From: Streptomyces sp. NBC_00258
GTDB lineage: Bacteria; Actinomycetota; Actinomycetes; Streptomycetales; Streptomycetaceae
DNA: 64,000 nt
Direction: 5' to 3'
Assembly (NCBI RefSeq): GCF_036182465.1
Contig: NZ_CP108081.1
Coordinates: 3,472,001 to 3,536,000 of the forward strand
The position numbers were made by a program, and so were the translations under genes. How positions within the stretch are numbered: the stretch's first letter is position 1; every line of letters begins with the position of its first letter. The notes under the pieces were generated by a model. It did no database searches. It worked only from the letters and a program-made list of their open reading frames with translations, and had not been told where the DNA came from. Below, in pieces: positions 32,525 through 41,602 of the stretch.

Positions 32525-33676
32525 TCACTGCGGCGGGGGCGTCTCGTCGCCGTTCTTGGGGGTGGTCTTCGCATGCGTCCGCAGCCGGGAGGTCACGTCC
32601 TCCGGGGGCAGGAAGCGGGACCAGCGCTCCGGGAACTCGGAGGGCATGTCGGGGTCGTCCGGGTCGTCGGCGAGGTGGGCCCTCGCCGCGGCCGCGCGGG
32701 CCACCAGGTCGGCGGCCTGCTCGGCGCGCAGCCGTTCGTTGACGGCTCGCGCGGCGGCGGTGGCCGCGGCCGGCCAGACCCGGTCGATGGCCGCGTTGAC
32801 GGCGGCGCCGACGAGGACCGCGAAGGCGGAGACGCCGATCCACAGCAGCACGGCGACGGGCGCGGCCAGGGAGCCGTAGATGCTGGGGCCCTCGACCGTG
32901 TTGGTCAGGTAGATACGCAGCAGGAAGCTGCCCAGCACCCACATGGCGAGGGCCACCAGGGCGCCCGGCACGTCCTCGACCCAGGGCGATCGCACCGGTA
33001 CCGACACGTGGTACAGCGTCGTCAGGAAGGCGATGGACAGCACGATGACGACAGGCCAGTACAGCCCCTGTACGACGTTCTCCGACCAGGGGACGACGTT
33101 CACCACGGCGTCCGGGCCCGCGACGACCAGCGGCAGCACGATGGAGCCGATGAGCAGCGCCGCGAGGAACAGCGCGAAGGCCACGAGCCGGGTCTTGACG
33201 ATGCCGCGCACGCCGTCGAGCCCGTACATGACGGTGATGGTGTCGATGAAGACGTTCACCGCGCGCGAGCCCGACCACAGGGCGAACAGGAAGCCGAGGG
33301 AGATGACGTCGGGGCGGCCGCCCTCCATGACGTCGTGGAGGACCGGCTCGGCGATCTGTGTGACGCCCTTGTCGGTGAGGATCGTGCGGGACGCCTCCAG
33401 GAGGTTGGTCTCCACGCTGGCGATGGTGTCGGCGCCGGTCCAGTCGTCCACGTAGACCAGCAGGCCGAGCATGCTGAGCAGCAGCGGCGGCACGGACAGC
33501 AGCGTGAAGAACGCCGCCTCCGCCGCGAGTCCGAGGATCCGGTACTCGATGCACGAGTTGACGGTGTCCTTGATCAGCAGCCAGGCGGTCCTGCGCTTGG
33601 AGACGTTCCGATAGAGGGCACGGGCCCGATGGAGACGGCCGGACGCGCTCTGAGGGGTTTCACTTGCTGGCTGCAC
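32525..33676 (-). CDS. YihY/BrkB-family membrane protein
   Basis: The 383-residue protein has six membrane spans of the BrkB/YihY family. The conserved first helix is LAAEAAFFTLLSVPPLLLSM, and the WSGSRAVNVFIDTI and SIYGSLAAPVAVLLWIG stretches are typical. The C-terminal 80 residues are polar and end in a Pro/Glu-rich tail. Function is unsettled in this family; lipid or solute transport has been proposed. Confidence 0.85.
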   Translation of the reverse strand: MQPASETPQSASGRLHRARALYRNVSKRRTAWLLIKDTVNSCIEYRILGLAAEAAFFTLLSVPPLLLSMLGLLVYVDDWTGADTIASVETNLLEASRTILTDKGVTQIAEPVLHDVMEGGRPDVISLGFLFALWSGSRAVNVFIDTITVMYGLDGVRGIVKTRLVAFALFLAALLIGSIVLPLVVAGPDAVVNVVPWSENVVQGLYWPVVIVLSIAFLTTLYHVSVPVRSPWVEDVPGALVALAMWVLGSFLLRIYLTNTVEGPSIYGSLAAPVAVLLWIGVSAFAVLVGAAVNAAIDRVWPAAATAAARAVNERLRAEQAADLVARAAAARAHLADDPDDPDMPSEFPERWSRFLPPEDVTSRLRTHAKTTPKNGDETPPPQ

Positions 33677-34135
33677 GCCCTAAAGGTATCCGCCGTGCGA
33701 GGTTGCACTCATCCCGCGGTACCACGGCCGGGTCCGACATGCCCGGCGGCGCGCTTCCGCCCTCCCGGTTCCGTCATACGAAAGAAAAGCGGCAGCAACC
33801 CGACAGAAATCGTAAAGGAAAATCGAACCGGCTTTCTGTCATGACCGCGTTGGCTGAATTACTCACCCTCCAGAAGTGGAACGCGCGACAGCATATACGC
33901 CATCCATAAGGTGAGTTCCCCGGTCGCACGTGCGGAGGGGACGGTTCAGGGGTGCATTCGATGAAGGTCCGAACGGCGAGAAAGCGCCATAGGACGAAAC
34001 GCCCTTGACCCGTTCATGAGCACACGTAAACAATTCGGATTGCATTCCGCTGGGCACGTGGGGACGGCTCAGTGCACCACGACACGGGGGACTCAGAAAG
34101 GCCTGGACCAGGGCCCGACACAGCCGCGTTACCCG

Positions 34136-34162
34136 TGATCCGCGTGGGAACCACGCGGATCA
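34136..34162. promoter_or_regulatory. Perfect 12-bp-arm palindrome upstream of the NRPS operon
   Basis: TGATCCGCGTGG and CCACGCGGATCA are exact complements around a GAA centre. It is far from any gene end, so an operator is more likely than a terminator, though in RNA it would be a very stable hairpin. Confidence 0.55.
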
Positions 34163-34308
34163 TGCCGTGCTGCTCTGCACCTTTTCACGCGGCCACTTCA
34201 GACACTCGGCGAACAATTTCCTCTCGTCTGCCATCTCATTTCCATGAGCACAATTCTTCCTTCCGGCCCGAGCCCTTTCTTCCGGAACAACTCCTTCTTC
34301 CGGCACAC

Positions 34309-34326
34309 CGGAATCACATCGGAATC
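34309..34326. promoter_or_regulatory. 11-nt-phased direct heptamer repeat
   Basis: CGGAATC-ACAT-CGGAATC is an exact heptamer repeat with a 4-bp spacer. One-turn phasing is the pattern bound by SARP and OmpR-type activators of antibiotic clusters. No SARP gene is in the window. Confidence 0.4.
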
Positions 34327-34467
34327 ACCCTGGTTCACCCACGCCTCAGGCATAGCCAATTCGGCTGCCCGATGAAACTGCGGGCGTGATTCCTTCGTAT
34401 TCCCATCCGGAGTACCAATCACTCCGAACGGTCAACAAGTAGCAGTAATCATCAGCAAGGAGATCAA

Positions 34468-36963
34468 GTGGTGGTAAATCCAGGTGAGGTCACGACCGCC
34501 GCTCCGGCCGGCTCCCTGACCACCCACGCCCCGGCGAACGGCACCGAACACGTCCTCGCGGAGGTGCTGGCCGGCGTCGTACGCGTCGAGCGGGTCCCCG
34601 TCGACAGCCACTTCTTCGACGACCTCGGTGCCAACTCCCTGGTGATGGCCCACTTCTGCGCCCGGGTCAGGAAGCATCCCGACCTGCCGGCCGTGTCGAT
34701 GCGGGACGTGTACGGGCACCCGACGATACGGGGTCTCGCGGCGGCGCTGGCCGAGGTCCCGGACGAGCCGCCGGCGCCCGCTCCCGAACCGGCCGAGCCT
34801 CCTCCACCGGGCAGCACCGCGCGCTATGTCCTGTGCGGAGCACTCCAGTTCCTGGTCTTCACGGCGTACTGCCTGCTCTCCGGGCTCGTCACCGCTCAGG
34901 GGTACGACTGGGTCTCGGCCGCGGACGGCCTGGTGGACGTCTACCTGCGGTCGGCCGTCTTCGGCGGTGCCGTCTTCGTCGGGATGTGCGCGCTGCCCGT
35001 GGTGGCCAAGTGGGTGCTGGTCGGCCGCTGGAAGGAGACCGAGTTCCCCGTCTGGAGCCTGGCCTATCTGCGCTTCTGGACCGTCAAGGCACTGCTGCAC
35101 GCCAACCCGATGGTCCTGTTCGCCGGCAACCCGCTCTACGTGCTCTACCTGCGGGCGCTCGGGGCGCGGATCGGCAAGGGCGTCACGATCCTCTCCCCCT
35201 CCGTCCCGGTCTGCACCGACCTGTTCACCGTCGGCGCGGGCACGGTGATCCGCAAGGACTCCTACTTCCTCTGCTACCAGGCTCACGCCGGACGGATACG
35301 CACCGGCCCGGTCACCCTGGGCCGCGACGTCTTCGTCGGCGAGAAGACCGTCCTCGACATCGGCACCTCCATGGGGGACGGCTCCCAGCTCGGCCACTCG
35401 TCCGCGCTGTACGGCGGCGCGTCGGTGCCGGACGGTCAGCACTGGCACGGCTCCCCCGCCCAGCGCACGGACGTCGAGTACGTACGGGTCGAGCCCGCGG
35501 ACTGCGGCACCGCGCGGCGGGCGGGCTACGGCCTGGCCACCGTGCTGCAGACACTGTTCCTCTATGTGCCGCTCCTCATCGGGGGCACGTACATGCTGCT
35601 CACGGTGGCGCCCGCGCTGGACGTGCTGCTCGACCGGGAGACGCGGCACATCACGTCGGCGCGGTTCTACGCCGAGGCGCTCGGTCTGTCGCTCGCGCTC
35701 TTCGTGGGCTTCATCCTGATCGGCTTCGTCACCGTGTCCGTACTGCCGCGGCTGCTGAACCTGGCCCTCGAACCGGACCGGGTCTATCCGCTCCACGGCT
35801 TCCACTACTCGGTGCAGCGTGCCGTCGCACGCCTGACCAACGTCAAGTTCTTCAAGTGGCTGTGCGGGGACAGCTCGTACATCGTCCACTACCTGCGGGC
35901 CCTCGGATACGACCTCTCGCACGTCGAGCAGACCGGCTCCAACTTCGGTACGGAGGTGGCCCACGAGACGCCCTACCTGGCCACCGTGGGCAGCGGCACG
36001 ATGGTCGCCGACGGACTGTCGATCATGAACGCCGAGTTCTCCGGCACGTCGTTCCGCATCTCGCAGACGTCCATCGGGGCGCGCAACTTCCTCGGGAACC
36101 ACATCGCCTACCCCGCCGGAGGCCGCACGGGCGAGAACTGCCTGCTCGCGACGAAGGTGATGGTCCCGCTCGACGGCGATATACGCGAAGGGGTCGGCCT
36201 GCTGGGTTCCCCGCCCTTCGAGATCCCGAGGACCGTGGAGCGCGACACCCGCTTCGACCACCTCCGTGAGGGCGACGAGCTACACCGTCGCCTCTCCGCG
36301 AAGAACCGGCACAACCTGCGCACCATGGGTCTGTTCCTGTTCATCCGCTGGTTCGACTGGTTCGTGCTCACGGTCCTGGGCTTCGCCGCCTTCGACCTGT
36401 ACGGGGAGTTCGGCACCGCCGGCGGTCTGCTGATCGGCGCGTCCCTGATCGCCGGCCTCGCGTTCACCACCGGCTACTACGTGCTGGTGGAGCGGCTGAT
36501 CTGCCGGTTCCGTCCGCTGGAGCCCCGGCTGCACTCCATCTACGACCCACTCTTCTGGCGCCACGAGCGGCTGTGGAAGATCCCCGACAGGCACATCAGC
36601 GTCTACAACGGCACCCCGTTCAAGAACCTGGTCTGGCGGCTGCTCGGGGTCCGTATCGGCCGCAGGGTCTTCGACGACGGCTGCTCCATCACGGAGCGCA
36701 CGCTCACCGCCATCGGGAGCGACAGCACCCTCGGTGCGCACACCAAGGTGCAGCCGCACTCGCAGGAGGACGGCACCTTCAAGTCCGACCACATCGAGAT
36801 CGGCGACGGCGTGACGCTCGGCGTCGGCGCGCTCGTGCACTACGGGGCGTCGGTGGGCGACGGCGCCGTACTGGCCGCCGACTCCTTCCTGATGAAGGGC
36901 GAGGAAGTACCGGCGGGGGCGCACTGGGGCGGGAACCCGGCGGTCGCTCAGCGACGCGCCTGA
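34468..36963 (+). CDS. Adenylation-less poly-amino-acid synthetase: T domain, six TM helices, three tandem C-type domains
   Basis: The 831-residue protein has the C-terminal architecture of epsilon-poly-L-lysine synthetase (Pls). A carrier domain comes first (FFDDLGANSLVM, phosphopantetheine Ser57), then three membrane-helix pairs (about 120-143/158-185, 355-387/402-433, 616-640/643-668). Each pair is followed by a left-handed-beta-helix-like condensation module (ARIGKGVTILSP, GRDVFVGEKTVLDIGTSMGD, HIEIGDGVTLGVGALVHYGAS). In Pls these modules iteratively couple free amino acid to the carrier-bound chain at the membrane. The adenylation domain normally fused in front is missing here and is supplied by the next gene. 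GTG 34468 has an AAGGAG site. Confidence 0.85.
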   Translation: MVVNPGEVTTAAPAGSLTTHAPANGTEHVLAEVLAGVVRVERVPVDSHFFDDLGANSLVMAHFCARVRKHPDLPAVSMRDVYGHPTIRGLAAALAEVPDEPPAPAPEPAEPPPPGSTARYVLCGALQFLVFTAYCLLSGLVTAQGYDWVSAADGLVDVYLRSAVFGGAVFVGMCALPVVAKWVLVGRWKETEFPVWSLAYLRFWTVKALLHANPMVLFAGNPLYVLYLRALGARIGKGVTILSPSVPVCTDLFTVGAGTVIRKDSYFLCYQAHAGRIRTGPVTLGRDVFVGEKTVLDIGTSMGDGSQLGHSSALYGGASVPDGQHWHGSPAQRTDVEYVRVEPADCGTARRAGYGLATVLQTLFLYVPLLIGGTYMLLTVAPALDVLLDRETRHITSARFYAEALGLSLALFVGFILIGFVTVSVLPRLLNLALEPDRVYPLHGFHYSVQRAVARLTNVKFFKWLCGDSSYIVHYLRALGYDLSHVEQTGSNFGTEVAHETPYLATVGSGTMVADGLSIMNAEFSGTSFRISQTSIGARNFLGNHIAYPAGGRTGENCLLATKVMVPLDGDIREGVGLLGSPPFEIPRTVERDTRFDHLREGDELHRRLSAKNRHNLRTMGLFLFIRWFDWFVLTVLGFAAFDLYGEFGTAGGLLIGASLIAGLAFTTGYYVLVERLICRFRPLEPRLHSIYDPLFWRHERLWKIPDRHISVYNGTPFKNLVWRLLGVRIGRRVFDDGCSITERTLTAIGSDSTLGAHTKVQPHSQEDGTFKSDHIEIGDGVTLGVGALVHYGASVGDGAVLAADSFLMKGEEVPAGAHWGGNPAVAQRRA

Positions 36964-37027
36964 CGGCTACGCGGCCCGGCCAGGCTCCGCGGCACAGACC
37001 AGAAAGACAACAGGGGGAAGAAAGACC

Positions 37028-39358
37028 ATGGAAACGATCCCGAAGTGGACGCTCGACCCGGTGCCGGGCACCGCCGAGTACGAAGTGCCGCTGCCCGAGG
37101 GCCTGGTGCGGGAACCCCGCGCTCTGCTGGCCGCACACGCACGGGTCCTCGCCGCACTGTCCGGCGAGCGCGAGGTGACGGTCGGGTACGTGGCGGCGAA
37201 GGGCGAGCGGCCGAGGCCGTGCCGGCTGACCGTCGGCACCGGCTCCTGGCACGACCTGCTGGAACACACCCGCGAGGCCGAGGCGGACCTGGCCGCGCGG
37301 AGGGCGGAGGACGAACCGGCCGCCTTCGAGACGGTGCTCGATCCGCACGGCGGCCGGGGCCCCGAGGACGCCGTCCTGCACGTGGCTTTCGACGACCACA
37401 CCCTGCGCCTGCGCTACCGCACCGACGTCCTCGACGCGGACGCCGCCGCCCGGATAGCCGGCTACCACCTCACCGCGCTCACCCATCTGTCCGCCGACGC
37501 GGACGCCGAGCCCGGCCGGCAGAGCCTGCTGTCCGACGACGAACTCCGCCTCCAGCTCGACGGGTTGGCGGGGCCGCACCGCGAGCTGCCGGACCGCCGG
37601 GTCCACGAGCTGTTCGAGGAGAGGGTGTTGGCCCACCCCGACGCCGTCGCGGCCGTGCAGGGCGACCGGCAGTGGACGTACCAGGAGCTCAACTCCCGTG
37701 CGAACCAACTGGGTCGGGCCCTGCTGACCCGCGGGCTGCGGCGCGAGGACGTCGTCGCCGTGGTCATGGAACGCGACCTGGACTGGATGGCCGCCGTCCT
37801 CGCCGTCCTCAAGGCGGGCGGCGTGTATCTGCCCATCGAGCCGCACTTCCCGGCCGAACGCATCGCGGCCACCCTGGCGCGCGCCGGATGCGAACTCGTC
37901 CTGACGGAAGACGGCAGCACCACCACCCTGGACGGGGCCGACACCGGCGCCCGCGTCCTGCACGTCGACGCGGCCTACGCGGAGAACCACCCCGACAGCG
38001 ACCTCGGCATCCCCGTCGCCGCCGGCCAACTCGCCTACATCTACTTCACGTCCGGCTCCACCGGCGAGCCCAAGGGCGCGATGTGCGAGCACGCCGGCTT
38101 CCTCAACCACGTCCACGCCAAGCTCGACGACCTGGGCGTCGGCGAGGGCCAGGTCGTCGCCCAGACCGCACCCCAGTGCTTCGACATCTCGCTGTGGCAG
38201 CTGGTCTCCGCGCTCCTGGTCGGCGGCCGCACCCTGCTGGTCGAACAGGAGGTGATCCTGGACGTCCCGCGGTTCGTGGACACGATCACCGGCGGCCGGG
38301 TCAATGTCCTCCAGGTGGTCCCGTCGTATCTGGAGGCCGTGCTCGCCGAGTTGGAGCAGCGCCCGCGCGAACTGCCGGATCTGCGCTGTGTGTCGGTCAC
38401 CGGGGAGGCGGTGAAGAAGGAGCTCGTCGAGCGCTGGTTCGCGGCAGAGCCCGGCATCCGGCTGGTCAACGCGTACGGGCTGACCGAGACCTCGGACGAC
38501 ACCAATCACGAGGTCATGTCCCGGGTGCCGGACCAGGACCGGGTCCCGCTCGGCCGGCCGGTCGCCAACGTGCGGGTGTACGTCGTCGACGAGGACCTGT
38601 CCCCCGTACCCCTCGGCGCGCCCGGCGAGATCGTCTTCTCCGGGGTCTGTGTCGGCCGCGGGTACGTCAACGACCCGGAGCGGACCCGGGCGGCGTTCAC
38701 CACCGACCCGTACCGCCCGGGTGAGCGGCTCTACCGCAGCGGTGACCACGGCCGCTGGCTGCCCGACGGCAAGCTGGAGTTCCTGGGCCGCCGGGACAGC
38801 CAGGTCAAGATCCGCGGCTTCCGTATCGAGATCGGCGAGATCGAGAACGCGCTGCTGCGGGTGCCCGGGGTCCGGGACGGCGCCGTGGTGGTCGTCGGGG
38901 GGACGCGCCTTGTGGCGTTCTGCGCCGGGTCCGCCCGCTTCGACTCCGCGGCCGTGCGGGAGCGGCTGGCCGTGTCGCTGCCCGCGTACATGGTCCCCTC
39001 GGCCGTCCACCGGCGGGACAGCCTGCCGCTGACCGCCAACGGCAAGACCGACCGGAAGTCGCTGACCAGGCTCGCCGGTGAGCTCGACTCCGCCGGGAAC
39101 GGTTCGCCCGCCGGTGAGGGCCCGCACGCGCCCGGCACCGCGAGCGAGCGCCGGGTGGCGGCGGCCTGGGCCCAGGTGCTCGGCATCCCCGGCGACCGGA
39201 TCGGCCGCCGGGACCACTTCTTCGACCGCGGCGGCACCTCGCTCGCGGCCGTGAAGCTCGCGATCGCCCTGGACCGGGCGATCACGCTCAAGGACGTCAC
39301 ACGTCATCCCGTCCTCGCGGACCTGGCGGGGCTCCTGGACACCCCCGCCGCCTCCTGA
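37028..39358 (+). CDS. NRPS protein with adenylation and carrier domains
   Basis: The 776-residue protein has an N-terminal segment of about 190 residues resembling the C-terminal half of a condensation domain without an HHxxxDG motif. A full adenylation domain follows: A3 YFTSGSTGEPKGA, A5 NAYGLTETS, A7 LYRSGDHGRWLPDG, A8 GRRDSQVKIRGFRIEIGEIE, A10 Lys in LTANGKTDRKSL. The carrier domain has Ser738 in DRGGTSL. By-eye alignment gives a pocket code close to D-I-W-Q-S-T-A-D-D; the paired acidic residues suit a basic amino acid. With sbnA/sbnB downstream I infer L-2,3-diaminopropionate as substrate. ATG follows GGGGGAAG. Confidence 0.88.
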   Translation: METIPKWTLDPVPGTAEYEVPLPEGLVREPRALLAAHARVLAALSGEREVTVGYVAAKGERPRPCRLTVGTGSWHDLLEHTREAEADLAARRAEDEPAAFETVLDPHGGRGPEDAVLHVAFDDHTLRLRYRTDVLDADAAARIAGYHLTALTHLSADADAEPGRQSLLSDDELRLQLDGLAGPHRELPDRRVHELFEERVLAHPDAVAAVQGDRQWTYQELNSRANQLGRALLTRGLRREDVVAVVMERDLDWMAAVLAVLKAGGVYLPIEPHFPAERIAATLARAGCELVLTEDGSTTTLDGADTGARVLHVDAAYAENHPDSDLGIPVAAGQLAYIYFTSGSTGEPKGAMCEHAGFLNHVHAKLDDLGVGEGQVVAQTAPQCFDISLWQLVSALLVGGRTLLVEQEVILDVPRFVDTITGGRVNVLQVVPSYLEAVLAELEQRPRELPDLRCVSVTGEAVKKELVERWFAAEPGIRLVNAYGLTETSDDTNHEVMSRVPDQDRVPLGRPVANVRVYVVDEDLSPVPLGAPGEIVFSGVCVGRGYVNDPERTRAAFTTDPYRPGERLYRSGDHGRWLPDGKLEFLGRRDSQVKIRGFRIEIGEIENALLRVPGVRDGAVVVVGGTRLVAFCAGSARFDSAAVRERLAVSLPAYMVPSAVHRRDSLPLTANGKTDRKSLTRLAGELDSAGNGSPAGEGPHAPGTASERRVAAAWAQVLGIPGDRIGRRDHFFDRGGTSLAAVKLAIALDRAITLKDVTRHPVLADLAGLLDTPAAS

Positions 39359-39468
39359 CCACGGCTGACCACACGGAAGAGACGGAACCGAAGGCACCGA
39401 CGACACCCATGACCGGAACACCGCACACCCGCACGACCGAACACCGCAAGGCCGAAAGGAAGCACCTG

Positions 39469-40473
39469 ATGTCGTCTTCATCTCCGACGTTGCTACCGGA
39501 CGTCGATCTGCGCCCCGGCAGCCCTCCGATCCTGCGCGCCGACGCCGCGGGCGACACGACGGGCTGGGCGGCCGAACACCGCGACGCGCTGCGGGCCGTC
39601 GTCGCCGAGCACGGCAGCCTCCTCGTCCGCGGCCTGGGACTGCGCGACCCGGACACGACCGCGGCCGTCTTCCGCCGACTGGCCACCGGCCTGATGCCCG
39701 ACCGGGAGTCCTTCGCGCCCCGGCGCTCGTACGAGGACGGTGTGTACTCCTCCTCCAAGTGGCCGCCGAACCAGCAGATGTGCATGCACCACGAGCTGAG
39801 CTACGCGCTGGAGTTCCCCGGCCTGATGCTGTACGCCTGCCTCGACGCGCCCGACCAGGGCGGCGCCACCGCCGTCGCCGACGCACCTGCCGTGCTCGAC
39901 GCGCTGCCCGCCTCCCTCACCGCACGGTTCGAGCGGGAGGGCTGGCTGCTCACCCGCACGTACAACGACGAGATCGGGGCGAGCCTCGCCGAGGCCTTCG
40001 GCACCGAGGACCGCGCGGCCGTCGAGCACTACTGCCGGGCGCAGGCCATCGAGTTCGCCTGGCAGAGCGACGGCTCCCTGCGCACCCGGCAGCGCCGCAG
40101 CGCCGTGGTCCGCCACCCGGTCACCGGGCGGCGCTGCTGGTTCAACCAGATCGCGTTCCTCAACGAGTGGACCATGGACCCCGAGGTGCGCGAGTACCTG
40201 GTGGACGTCTACGGCTCCGACGGGCTCCCCTTCAACACCCGCTACGGCAACGGCGACCCGATCGGCGAGGACGTCGTACTGATCATCAACGAGGTGTACG
40301 GGGCCCACACCGCACGCGAGCCGTGGCACTCCGGTGACCTGCTGCTCGTCGACAACATCCGTACCGCGCACAGCAGGGAGCCCTTCGAGGGGCCCCGTGA
40401 GGTGCTCGCCGCCCTGGGCGACCCGGTCCGGCTGACCGACTGCGCACCGACCATCGAAGTGAGGGCCGCATGA
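39469..40473 (+). CDS. SyrP/TauD-type Fe(II)/2-oxoglutarate-dependent oxygenase
   Basis: The 334-residue protein belongs to the TauD/TfdA family, closest in style to SyrP, which hydroxylates carrier-bound amino acids. Iron ligands are His-x-Glu in MHHELSYALEFP (about residue 107) and the distal His in NIRTAHSREPF, with the 2-oxoglutarate Arg just after. SyrP members also share the RRSAVVRHPVTGRRCWFNQ region. It probably beta-hydroxylates diaminopropionyl-carrier or the growing chain. ATG 39469 has a GAAAGGA site; an earlier ATG at 39409 is possible. Its stop overlaps the sbnB start (ATGA). Confidence 0.82.
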   Translation: MSSSSPTLLPDVDLRPGSPPILRADAAGDTTGWAAEHRDALRAVVAEHGSLLVRGLGLRDPDTTAAVFRRLATGLMPDRESFAPRRSYEDGVYSSSKWPPNQQMCMHHELSYALEFPGLMLYACLDAPDQGGATAVADAPAVLDALPASLTARFEREGWLLTRTYNDEIGASLAEAFGTEDRAAVEHYCRAQAIEFAWQSDGSLRTRQRRSAVVRHPVTGRRCWFNQIAFLNEWTMDPEVREYLVDVYGSDGLPFNTRYGNGDPIGEDVVLIINEVYGAHTAREPWHSGDLLLVDNIRTAHSREPFEGPREVLAALGDPVRLTDCAPTIEVRAA

Positions 40474-41540
40474 CCACCACGGACGAGAACGGCACGACGA
40501 CCACGGAACCGGGGGCGCTGACGCCTCCCCCGTTCTCCGTCATCTCCGGCGCCCAGGTCCACGAGGCCCTGCACGGGCGGGAGTCCGAGATCGTCGACCT
40601 GGTCGAGTCGGTGTACCGCCTGCACGGCGCGGGCGACTCGGTGAACCCTCCGTCGTACTTCCTGCGTTTCCCGGACCGTCCGTCGTCCCGGATCATCGCG
40701 CTGCCCGCCTCGATAGGCGGGCCGGTGGGGGTGGACGGCCTGAAATGGGTCTCCAGCTTCCCCGGGAACACGGCGAGCGGTCTGCCGCGCGCCTCGGCCG
40801 TGCTGATCCTCAACGACCACGACACGGGCTATCCGTTCGCGTGCCTGGAGAGCTCGATCATCAGCGCCACCCGGACGGCGGCCTCGGCGGCCCTCGCGGC
40901 CGACCGCCTCAGCCGCGACCGCGCCCGGCCCACCCGGGTCGGGTTCGTCGGGACGGGTCTGATCGCCCGCTACATCCACACCCATCTGGCCGCCACAGGC
41001 TGGTCGTTCGAGGAGACCGGGGTGTTCGACCTGTCCGCGGACAGCGCGGCCGGCTTCAGCGGCTACCTGGAACGGTCGGGCACCAAGGGCCGGATCACCG
41101 TGCACGACAGCGCCGAGTCGCTGATCCGCTCCAGCGACCTGCTGGTCTTCGCCACCGTCGCCGCGAAGCCGCACATCCACGACCCGGCGTGGTTCTCCCA
41201 CGCCCCGCTCGTGCTGCATGTGTCGCTGCGCGACCTGGCGCCCGAGATCCTGCTCGACTCGGCCAACTTCGTGGACGACGTCGAGCACTGCCTGAAGGCT
41301 GACACGTCACCGCATCTGGCCGAACAGCACACCGGCGGCCGCGACTTCCTCGACGGCACGCTGGACGACGTGCTCTGTGGGCGGGTGACCGTACCCGCGG
41401 ACCGGACGGTGGTGTTCTCGCCCTTCGGCCTCGGGGTCCTCGACCTCGCGGTCGGCAAGTTCGTCCACGACGAGGTGGCCCGAAGGGGCGAGCCGCACGT
41501 CGTCGACGGCTTCTTCCACGAACTGCGCCGGTACGGCTGA
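40470..41540 (+). CDS. sbnB: N-(2-amino-2-carboxyethyl)-L-glutamate dehydrogenase
   Basis: The 356-residue protein is an ornithine-cyclodeaminase/mu-crystallin-fold NAD enzyme of the SbnB type. The dinucleotide motif is VGFVGTGLIARYIHTHL. The substrate region has KWVSSFPGN and the SbnB-typical ASAVLILNDHDTGYPFACLESS. SbnB oxidatively splits N-(2-amino-2-carboxyethyl)-L-glutamate into L-2,3-diaminopropionate and 2-oxoglutarate. The 2-oxoglutarate could feed the neighbouring oxygenase. It is coupled to the oxygenase gene by a 4-bp overlap. Confidence 0.9.
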   Translation: MTTTDENGTTTTEPGALTPPPFSVISGAQVHEALHGRESEIVDLVESVYRLHGAGDSVNPPSYFLRFPDRPSSRIIALPASIGGPVGVDGLKWVSSFPGNTASGLPRASAVLILNDHDTGYPFACLESSIISATRTAASAALAADRLSRDRARPTRVGFVGTGLIARYIHTHLAATGWSFEETGVFDLSADSAAGFSGYLERSGTKGRITVHDSAESLIRSSDLLVFATVAAKPHIHDPAWFSHAPLVLHVSLRDLAPEILLDSANFVDDVEHCLKADTSPHLAEQHTGGRDFLDGTLDDVLCGRVTVPADRTVVFSPFGLGVLDLAVGKFVHDEVARRGEPHVVDGFFHELRRYG

Positions 41541-41602
41541 CCGGCGGGCACCGCGCCACGCGAGGAGCGGAGCGCGGTGCCGCATGAAACAGGGGGGACA
41601 TC

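Larger units (their letters stand above)
33677..34467. other. Long intergenic control region before the diaminopropionate/NRPS operon
   Basis: These 791 bp are AT-richer than their surroundings and hold no convincing gene. A 22-codon frame (ATG 33841 to TAA 33909, MTALAELLTLQKWNARQHIR) lacks a clear ribosome site. A possible promoter is TTGACC (34005-34010) with TAAACA (34027-34032). TTCCGG occurs three times with 18-19 bp spacing at 34261, 34280 and 34298. The two strongest elements are listed separately. Confidence 0.6.

Noticed and set aside
34432..36261. A 609-codon minus-strand frame
   Set aside because: Antisense to the Pls-like gene, whose domains and membrane helices are unmistakable.
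36779..39886. A 1035-codon open frame on the minus strand
   Set aside because: It is the antisense of the A-T NRPS gene and flanking DNA; composition is Arg/Gly/Val-rich with no domain, a GC-codon shadow.
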